Source: Paraconexibacter antarcticus
GTDB lineage: Bacteria; Actinomycetota; Thermoleophilia; Solirubrobacterales; Solirubrobacteraceae
NCBI RefSeq assembly: GCF_024220175.1
Contig: NZ_CP098502.1
Location: 2,914,001-2,978,000, forward strand
Direction: 5' to 3'
DNA: 64,000 bases
Both the position numbers and the translations under genes were made by a program. The notes below the pieces were generated by a model. It had not been told where the DNA came from. It saw nothing but the letters and a program-made list of their open reading frames with translations, and did no database searches. Within the stretch, counting starts at the first letter, position 1. Every line of letters begins with the position of its first letter. Of this stretch, positions 58,362-64,000 are shown piece after piece.

Positions 58362-59416
58362 GGCTCGTCCTCCGGCGCGGCACCGTCGTCTCCGCCGACA
58401 CCCCGCCGCCCGCCGGCGAGCAGCGGCTCGTCGTGGCGATCGACGGCGCCGAGCGGGCCGCCGTCGCCGACGTCGGCGCGGTCGGGCCGAGCCAGGCGGG
58501 GGACGACGTCGTCGTCAACGCCCAGGCCGTCGACCTGCGGCTCGGCTCGGGCGGCTTCGACATCGTCCACGTGAACCTCACCCGCGGGCTCGGCGGCAGC
58601 GGCGTCCCCGGTGCCCACGTCATGAAGCTCAACTACAGCTCGCTCCAGCACGCCGTGCTGCCGGTCGAGCAGGAGCTCGACGATCCGGCCCCCGCGGCGC
58701 GCGAGGAGGTCCCCGGGCGCGTCGGCGTCTTCGGCCTCCACGGGCAGCTTGCGCCGATCGCCTGGGCCATCGCGCAGGCCGCCGCCGCCGCGGCGGGCGC
58801 CGGCGCGGCGCGAGCCGGCTACGTCCAGACCGCCGGCGGCGCGCTGCCCGGCGGGCACTCCCGCGTCGTCACCGAGCTCCTCGACCGCGGCCTGCTCACC
58901 GGCCACCTCACGGCCGGGCCCACCTACGGCGGCCGCGACGGCGAGGCGATCACGACGATCGGCGCGATCGACCACGCCATCGCCGTCCTCGGGTGGGACA
59001 TCGTGCTCTGCGGCCCCGGCCCGGGGATCCTGGGCTCCGGCTCGCGCCTCGGCCACGGCGGCATGGCCGCGCTCGACACCGCGCACGCCGCGCTCGCCCT
59101 CGGCCACGACACCGTGCTCTGCGCCCGGATGTCCGCCGGGGACCCCCGCGAGCGCCACCGCGGCCTGAGCCATCACAGCGCGACCGTCCTCGGGCTCCTC
59201 CTCCAGCCGGTGACGGTCGCCGTGCCCGCGGGCTTCGTCCCGCCCGACGACCACGGCTTCCACGCCTGGCCGGCCCTCGCCACCGACCTGGACGGCTACG
59301 TCGCGAGCGGGCTGCCCGCCCGCACGATGGGCCGGGACGCGGCCGACGACGAGGCGTTCTTCCGCGCCGCGCTCGCGTGCGGGCTGCACCTCGGCACGCC
59401 GCTCGCGGCAGACTGA
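58358..59416 (+). CDS. DUF3866 family protein
   Basis: The 352-residue protein starts at GTG 58358. It has a beta-rich start (VLRRGTVVSADTPPPAGEQRLVV), then MKLNYSSLQHAVLPVEQE. A Rossmann-like part with GVFGLHGQLAPIAWAIAQAA, YVQTAGGALPGGHSRVV and GPGPGILGSGSRLGHGGMA follows. This fits the DUF3866 family found beside NUDIX and CTP synthase genes in actinobacteria and firmicutes. Biochemical function is unknown. Confidence 0.82.
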   Translation: MRLVLRRGTVVSADTPPPAGEQRLVVAIDGAERAAVADVGAVGPSQAGDDVVVNAQAVDLRLGSGGFDIVHVNLTRGLGGSGVPGAHVMKLNYSSLQHAVLPVEQELDDPAPAAREEVPGRVGVFGLHGQLAPIAWAIAQAAAAAAGAGAARAGYVQTAGGALPGGHSRVVTELLDRGLLTGHLTAGPTYGGRDGEAITTIGAIDHAIAVLGWDIVLCGPGPGILGSGSRLGHGGMAALDTAHAALALGHDTVLCARMSAGDPRERHRGLSHHSATVLGLLLQPVTVAVPAGFVPPDDHGFHAWPALATDLDGYVASGLPARTMGRDAADDEAFFRAALACGLHLGTPLAAD

Positions 59417-59421
59417 CGCCC

Positions 59422-59958
59422 ATGTCCGAACGCGACTTCACCGCTCTCGGCGGCGACCAGATCTGGCAGGGACGCATCATCGGGGTGCGCGAGGAGCGCT
59501 TCCGGTACCCCGACGGCGAGGAGGTCAGCCGCGAGATCGTCACCCATCCGGGGGCCGTCGGCGTCGTCGCCCACGACGAGGGGCACGTCTACCTCATCCG
59601 TCAGCCGCGCGAGGCCGTGGGGGAGCCGGACCTGCTCGAGATCCCGGCGGGGCGTCTGGACAAGCCGGGGGAGGACGCGCTGCCGGCCGCCCAGCGCGAG
59701 CTCGCCGAGGAGATCGGCCTCGCCGCGAGCGAGTGGGAGCATCTGCGGACGTTCTACCCGTCCGTCGGCTGCAATCGCGAGACCGTCCATGTGTACCGCG
59801 CCACCGGCCTCAGCGAGCGTCACGCCGACTCGGGCGAGCACGAGCGGATCGAGATCGTGGCCTGGCCGCTCGCGGACCTCGACGGGGCGATCGACGCGAC
59901 GAAGGACGCGAAGACGATCATCGGGCTCATGCTGCTGCGCGAGCGGCTACGCGCCTGA
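59422..59958 (+). CDS. NUDIX hydrolase, ADP-ribose pyrophosphatase type
   Basis: The 178-residue protein has IVTHPGAVGVVAHDEGHVYL and the NUDIX box from AGRLDKPGEDALPAAQRELA to EEIGLAASEW (Gly, five, Glu, seven, Arg-Glu-x2-Glu-Glu). YPSVGCNRETVHVYRATGL fits the ADPR-ase subgroup. The ATG at 59422 is 5 nt after the DUF3866 stop. An equivalent gene lies between pyrG and xerD in mycobacteria. Confidence 0.92.
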   Translation: MSERDFTALGGDQIWQGRIIGVREERFRYPDGEEVSREIVTHPGAVGVVAHDEGHVYLIRQPREAVGEPDLLEIPAGRLDKPGEDALPAAQRELAEEIGLAASEWEHLRTFYPSVGCNRETVHVYRATGLSERHADSGEHERIEIVAWPLADLDGAIDATKDAKTIIGLMLLRERLRA

Positions 59959-60033
59959 TCCCGCGCGTCGCCCCGTCAGCAGGCGGACACCCCGTGACAG
60001 GCCGGTTGCACGACGAGGGAGCCGCGTGGCGGG

Positions 60034-60999
60034 GTGGAAGAACCCGCCATGGCCATCGCGACGGGTGAACCCACCCGCCAGTCCACGTTCGAGCACCACG
60101 TCCTCGATTTCCTCGCCTACCTCGAGTTCGAGCGCGGCCTCTCGCGCAACACCCTCGAGGCCTACCGGTCCGACCTGCTCCAGTTCCGCACCTACCTCGA
60201 GGCCCACCACGTCGACGTCCTCAACGCGGCCCACGCCGACCTCGCCGCCTTCATGGCCGGGCTCGCGCAGGGGAGCGAGACGCGGCCGCCCGTCGCCGCC
60301 GCGACGCTGCAGCGCAAGACCGCCTGCCTGCGCTCCTTCTACCGCTACCTGCGCCGCGAGAACCTCGTCGAGGGCGACCCCACCGCCGACCTGCGCGCCC
60401 CGCGCAAGCAGCAGAAGCTCCCCAAGGTCCTCAGCCGCGACCAGGTCGCGGCGCTCCTGTCCGCCCCGACCGGGACGACCCCGCCCGCCCTGCGCGACCG
60501 GGCGCTCCTCGAGCTCATGTACGCCTGCGGCCTCCGCGCGAGCGAGGCCATCGAGCTGCACGTCGGCGACCTCGACCTGCAGGCCGGCGTTCTCCGGGCC
60601 CGCGGCAAGGGCTCCAAGGAGCGCATGGTCCCCGTCGGCCGCGAGGCGATCACCGCCGTCGCGATCTACCTCAGGCGCGGCCGCCCGCTGCTCGTCGGCG
60701 CCCGCGAGGAGCGCCACCTGTTCGTCAACCAGCGCGGCGGCGGCCTCACCCGCCAGGGGCTGTACAAGATCGTCCAGCGCCACGCCGAGTCGGTCGGGCT
60801 GCGGGACGCGATGTCGCCCCACACGCTGCGCCACACGTTCGCGACGCATCTGCTCGCGGGCGGCTGCGACCTGCGCTCCCTCCAGGAGATGCTCGGCCAC
60901 GCCGACATCGCGACGACCCAGATCTACACGCACCTGAGCGCCGAGCGCCTGAAGGACGTCTACTTCAGGGCGCACCCGCGCGCGGCGAAGGACGCCTGA
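60034..60999 (+). CDS. xerD: Tyrosine recombinase XerD
   Basis: Resolves chromosome dimers at dif. The 321-residue protein (GTG 60034; ATG 60049 is an alternative) has an N-terminal SAM-like domain (FLAYLEFERGLSRNTLEAYR). The catalytic domain has the Arg in LMYACGLRASEAIEL, Lys in GKGSKERMVPVG, HTLRHTFATHLL, and GHADIATTQIYTHL with the nucleophile Tyr. The position after pyrG and NUDIX matches mycobacteria. There is no adjacent attachment site or phage gene, so it is the housekeeping enzyme. Confidence 0.94.
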   Translation: MEEPAMAIATGEPTRQSTFEHHVLDFLAYLEFERGLSRNTLEAYRSDLLQFRTYLEAHHVDVLNAAHADLAAFMAGLAQGSETRPPVAAATLQRKTACLRSFYRYLRRENLVEGDPTADLRAPRKQQKLPKVLSRDQVAALLSAPTGTTPPALRDRALLELMYACGLRASEAIELHVGDLDLQAGVLRARGKGSKERMVPVGREAITAVAIYLRRGRPLLVGAREERHLFVNQRGGGLTRQGLYKIVQRHAESVGLRDAMSPHTLRHTFATHLLAGGCDLRSLQEMLGHADIATTQIYTHLSAERLKDVYFRAHPRAAKDA

Positions 61000-61057
61000 C
61001 GGCAGGGCGCGGTCTGGCGGCGTCGCCGCACGGCCGTCTGTGCCACGATCGCGCCCG

Positions 61058-61753
61058 ATGCCCGCCGTACGCCGTCCCGCCCGTCCCCTCACCGCCGCAG
61101 CGCTCGTCGCGACGGCGTCCCTCGCCGCCCTCGCCGGCTGCGGCAACGCGAAGCAGGCGAGCCCGGACGTCCGCACGCCCGGCCCGGCCTTCGGCAGCGA
61201 GCGCGTGCCGTATGCCTCGGCCGGCCTGACGCTCCTGCGCGCACCCGCCGGCTGGGCCCGATCCGCCGGCGTCCCCCCGGCGGTCGCCACGATCGCGACC
61301 GGCGAGGCCACCATCGGGATCTTCCGCTACCCCCGCACCGAGCCGCTGCCGCGGACGAAGGCGCAGCTCGACGCCGCCGCGACCGCGCTCGTCGCCGCGG
61401 CGAAGGCGCGCGACCCGACGTTCACCGAGATCAAGCGCGCCCGGCTGAAGGTCGACGGACGGCCCGCCGTGCAGATCCGCGGGACGGAGACGATCGACGG
61501 CCAGCCCCGGACGGTCCGCACGACGCACGTCTACGCGTTCGGCGCCGAGCTCGTCATCGACGCCTACGCGCCCGAGAAGGACTTCCGCCGGGTCGACAAG
61601 CAGGTCTTCATGCCGCTGCTCGCCGGGGTCAGGCTCCGCCGCCCGGCGACGCCGAAGCCCGCGGCGACGACGACGAGCGGCCAGGGGACGACCGGGACCG
61701 GTACGACCCCGGCCACCGGCACGGGCACCGGCGCCGCGAAGGCCGCCGGGTGA
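61058..61753 (+). CDS. Predicted lipoprotein
   Basis: The 231-residue protein has a lipobox LAALAGC with the acylated Cys at position 28, then a folded domain of about 150 residues (YASAGLTLLRAPAGWARS; KARDPTFTEIKRARLKVDG). This recalls PsbP/LpqN-type proteins that present a hydrophobic pocket. The C-terminus is a Thr/Gly-rich tail. ATG 61058 is chosen; an in-frame GTG at 61040 is possible. It overlaps the deoB start by 4 nt. Function unknown. Confidence 0.7.
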   Translation: MPAVRRPARPLTAAALVATASLAALAGCGNAKQASPDVRTPGPAFGSERVPYASAGLTLLRAPAGWARSAGVPPAVATIATGEATIGIFRYPRTEPLPRTKAQLDAAATALVAAAKARDPTFTEIKRARLKVDGRPAVQIRGTETIDGQPRTVRTTHVYAFGAELVIDAYAPEKDFRRVDKQVFMPLLAGVRLRRPATPKPAATTTSGQGTTGTGTTPATGTGTGAAKAAG

Positions 61754-62910
61754 GCGGGCGGCGGGCGTTCGTCGTCGTCCTCGACGCCTGCGGCGCGGGG
61801 GAGCTCCCCGACTCCGCCGACTACGGGGACGCGGGCGCCGACACCCTCGTCCACGTCGCGCGCGCGGTCGGCGGGCTCGATCTGCCGGCGCTCGAGTCGC
61901 TCGGCCTCGGCATGGTGCGCCCGATCCTCGGCGTCGCGCCCGACCCGCCCGCGCCCGGGCTCCACGGCCGCGTGCACCCCGTCGGCCCCGGCAAGGACTC
62001 GACGACCGGCCACTGGGAGCTCATGGGGGTCGTGCCGCCCGCGCCGCTCCCGGTCTATCCGGAGGGCTTCCCGCCCGACGTCGTCGCGCGGGCCGAGGCG
62101 GCGACGGGGCGGACGTTCTGCTGCAACCGGCCCTACAGCGGCACCGCCGTCATCGACGACTACGGGGCGCACCACCTCGAGACCGGCGAGCTCATCCTCT
62201 ACACCTCGCAGGACTCGGTCATGCAGATCGCGGCGCACGGCGAGGTGCTCGGGGAGGCGGCGCTCCACGACCTGTGCCGCACGCTCCGCGGCGTCATGAC
62301 CGGCGAGCACGCCGTCGGACGGGTCATCGCCCGGCCGTTCGTCGGCTCGCCCGGCGCCTTCACCCGGACCACCGGCCGCCGCGACTTCGCCGTCGACCCG
62401 CCGGCGCCGTCCTACCTCGACGCGCTCCACGACGCGGGGGTCCCCGTCCACGCCGTCGGCAAGGTCGACGACCTCTTCGCGCACCACGGCATCAGCGAGA
62501 AGCACGCGGCCGGCGCCAACGCGCCCGCGATCGAGCACACGACCCGGCTCATGCGCGAGCTCGATCGCGGCCTCGTCTTCACGAACCTCATCGAGACCGA
62601 CCAGCTCTACGGCCATCGCAAGGACACGATCGGCTTCGCGGACGCGCTCGGCCGCGTCGACGTCGCGGTCGCCGAGTGGCTCACGCTCCTGCGCGAGGGC
62701 GACCTGCTCGTCCTCACCGCCGACCACGGCGTCGACCCCGAGACCGCGCACTTCGACCACACCCGCGAGCACGCGTTCCTCCTCGCGCGCTTCGCGGGGG
62801 ACGCCGGGCGCCGCCACGACGGGCCGATGGCCGACGTCGGCGCGAGCGTCCACGCCTGGCTCCGCGGGGGCCCCGCCGAGGGACTGCCGGGCACCTCGTT
62901 CTGCTCCTAG
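61750..62910 (+). CDS. deoB: Phosphopentomutase
   Basis: Interconverts (deoxy)ribose 1- and 5-phosphates in nucleoside salvage. The 386-residue protein has FVVVLDACGAGELPDSADYG with the first metal Asp, and GPGKDSTTGHWELMG with the phosphorylated Thr. TADHGVDPETAHFDHTREH carries the second metal site. GTG 61750 overlaps the lipoprotein stop by 4 nt. The TAG stop doubles as the start of the mutM -10 box. Confidence 0.94.
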   Translation: MSGRRAFVVVLDACGAGELPDSADYGDAGADTLVHVARAVGGLDLPALESLGLGMVRPILGVAPDPPAPGLHGRVHPVGPGKDSTTGHWELMGVVPPAPLPVYPEGFPPDVVARAEAATGRTFCCNRPYSGTAVIDDYGAHHLETGELILYTSQDSVMQIAAHGEVLGEAALHDLCRTLRGVMTGEHAVGRVIARPFVGSPGAFTRTTGRRDFAVDPPAPSYLDALHDAGVPVHAVGKVDDLFAHHGISEKHAAGANAPAIEHTTRLMRELDRGLVFTNLIETDQLYGHRKDTIGFADALGRVDVAVAEWLTLLREGDLLVLTADHGVDPETAHFDHTREHAFLLARFAGDAGRRHDGPMADVGASVHAWLRGGPAEGLPGTSFCS

Positions 62911-62913
62911 ACT
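62908..62913 (+). promoter_or_regulatory. -10 box TAGACT for mutM, overlapping the deoB stop
   Basis: TAGACT starts with the deoB stop codon and ends 10 nt before the ATG at 62924. Confidence 0.45.
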
Positions 62914-62923
62914 GGGCCGGGAC

Positions 62924-63781
62924 ATGCCGGAGCTCCCCGAGGTCGAGACGATCAGGCGCGGCCTCGAGCACCTCGTGGTCGGGCGGACGCTCGTCGCCCT
63001 CACCGTGCACGACGCCCGCTGGACCATGCCGCTGGATCCGCGCGTCGTCGAGGACGCCGTGGCCGGTCGCCGGATCGAGGCGCTCCGCCGCCGCGGCAAG
63101 TACCTCGACCTCGTGGTGGAGGACGACGTCCACCTGCTCATGCACCTGCGCATGACGGGGACGCTCCTGTACGACACCGACCCGGCACAGCCCCACCGCC
63201 GGGTGACGTTCACCTTCGACGACGGTCACGAGCTCGCCTTCTGCGACCCGCGGCGCTTCGGCACGGGGGAGCTGCTGCTCGGGCAGCCCGCCGTCGACGC
63301 CTTCTTCGCGACGCGTCTCGGGATCGAGCCGCTCGACGGGGCGCTCACCGGGCCGGCGCTGAAGGCGCTCGCCCGCGGCCGCCGCGCGCCGATCAAGGCC
63401 TTCCTGCTCGACCAGCGCCGCGTCGCCGGCGTCGGGAACATCTACGCGGATGAGGCGCTCTTCCGGGCGCGGATCCACCCGCTGCGCGAGGCGGGGTCGC
63501 TCACCGGCCCGCAGTACGACGCGCTGGCGGCCGCGGTGCGGGACGCGCTGACCGCCGGCCTGGACGCGGGCGGCGCGACGATCGACGACTTCCGCCACCC
63601 GGACGGGGTGTACGGCGGCTTCCAGCACGAGTTCCTCGTCCACCGCCGCGAGGGCGAGGCCTGCGGCGAGTGCGGGACCGTGATCGTGAAGTTCGTCGCG
63701 GCGGGACGCGGGACGTACGTCTGCCGCCGCTGCCAGCCGGTGCCGCGCGGGCGGCGGCGCGGACGCCCCGCGCCGGTCTGA
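62924..63781 (+). CDS. mutM: Formamidopyrimidine-DNA glycosylase
   Basis: Excises 8-oxoguanine. The 285-residue protein has the N-terminal MPELPEVETIRRGLE with catalytic Pro2 and Glu3. LRRRGKYLDLVVEDD carries the conserved Lys, and VAGVGNIYADEALF with the helix-two-turn-helix precedes the zinc finger, CGECG ... YVCRRCQ. A basic Arg/Gly tail extends past the finger. It converges with the glutaredoxin gene, which ends directly next to it. Confidence 0.95.
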   Translation: MPELPEVETIRRGLEHLVVGRTLVALTVHDARWTMPLDPRVVEDAVAGRRIEALRRRGKYLDLVVEDDVHLLMHLRMTGTLLYDTDPAQPHRRVTFTFDDGHELAFCDPRRFGTGELLLGQPAVDAFFATRLGIEPLDGALTGPALKALARGRRAPIKAFLLDQRRVAGVGNIYADEALFRARIHPLREAGSLTGPQYDALAAAVRDALTAGLDAGGATIDDFRHPDGVYGGFQHEFLVHRREGEACGECGTVIVKFVAAGRGTYVCRRCQPVPRGRRRGRPAPV

Positions 63782-64000
63782 CTAGGCCGCGAGGGCGGCG
63801 AGGCGCCCGGCGCGGTCGGCGGCGACCGTCTGGTCGAAGCCGCCGATGAGCTCACCGTCGATGACGACCTGGGGGAAACTGAGCATCCCGGTCTTCTCGG
63901 CGAGCGCGCTGCGACCGTCCGCATCGCGTGCCAGATTGATCTCCTTGTAGGCGATGCCGCGCTTGGACAGCAGCATCTTGACCCGGCTGCAGTACGAGCA
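63782..64000 (-). CDS. Glutaredoxin, 3' part
   Basis: The start lies beyond the window. Reading the minus strand from 64000 gives CSYCSRVKMLLSKRG, the CxxC active site and first helix of a glutaredoxin. SFPQVVIDGELIGGFDQ follows, with the cis-proline and the Gly-Gly loop that bind glutathione. The C-terminus (AADRAGRLAALAA) is normal. Length would be about 80 residues. It probably reduces disulfides with glutathione, mycothiol or NrdH-type partners. Confidence 0.9.
   Translation of the reverse strand, partial: CSYCSRVKMLLSKRGIAYKEINLARDADGRSALAEKTGMLSFPQVVIDGELIGGFDQTVAADRAGRLAALAA

Noticed and set aside
60034-60999. XerD-like gene as an integrase of a mobile element
   Set aside because: Its motifs and its place after pyrG and NUDIX match the housekeeping xerD of mycobacteria; no attachment site or element genes are nearby.

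Overview
The window is very GC-rich, densely coded bacterial DNA. Gene content and order point to a deep-branching actinobacterium, most plausibly Thermoleophilia (Solirubrobacterales: Solirubrobacter/Conexibacter/Patulibacter-like). The order alaS-ruvX-mltG-aroE ... pilD ... aroC-aroK-aroB-aroQ-pepQ ... efp-nusB and the order tlyA-nadK-recN-steA-steB/mctB ... pyrG ... NUDIX-xerD both match arrangements known in Mycobacterium and other Actinobacteria. The lineage call is an inference; there is no rRNA here. I found no tRNA, rRNA, CRISPR array, insertion sequence or phage gene.

Layout. 1-2.7 kb: 3' end of mnmA, a tandem hairpin repeat, and a MarR regulator with an MFS exporter. 2.7-8.3 kb: alaS, ruvX, mltG, aroE. 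8.3-12.5 kb: type IV pilus motor genes pilB, pilT, pilC. 12.6-21 kb: accessory and housekeeping genes (purU, an HMG-CoA reductase, aldose epimerase, secreted SGNH protein, secreted glycosidase-like protein, RNase D, gluQRS, acyltransferase). 21-31 kb: the rest of the pilus: three minor pseudopilin-type genes on the minus strand, a small zinc-ribbon gene, three major-pilin-type genes, pilD, and pilM-N-O plus a fourth membrane protein in the PilP position. 31-35.2 kb: aroC, a fused aroK-aroB, aroQ, pepQ. 35.1-40.6 kb: an insertion of four genes, including a PilZ protein. 40.9-46 kb: efp, nusB, xseB, a prenyl synthase, dxs, an esterase. 46.2-52.2 kb: tlyA-nadK-recN-steA-steB. 52.1-55.4 kb: a second insertion (broken NmrA gene, msrB, a DUF5718-like gene, tandem hairpins, a GT4 family protein). 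55.5-64 kb: pyrG, an M20 peptidase, DUF3866, NUDIX, xerD, a lipoprotein, deoB, mutM and the 3' end of a glutaredoxin gene.

Main result. The type IV pilus appears to be controlled by cyclic di-GMP and by one alternative sigma factor class. Two near-identical pilin genes each sit behind a class I c-di-GMP (GEMM-I) riboswitch. Promoter-like sites of the sigma-28/WhiG/FliA type (TCAAG or similar, 15-16 nt, then CCGATA) precede pilT, all three pilin genes, pilD and pilM. One also precedes a secreted glycoside-hydrolase-like gene 7 kb away from the pilin cluster. A PilZ protein, a possible c-di-GMP receptor, is also present. No secretin (PilQ) gene is seen, as expected for a monoderm envelope.

Second theme. 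Many genes have a TANNNT -10 box only 6-11 nt before the start codon, so leaderless or nearly leaderless mRNAs look common here. Isoprenoid genes are mixed: dxs and a prenyl synthase (MEP route) coexist with a class I-type HMG-CoA reductase.
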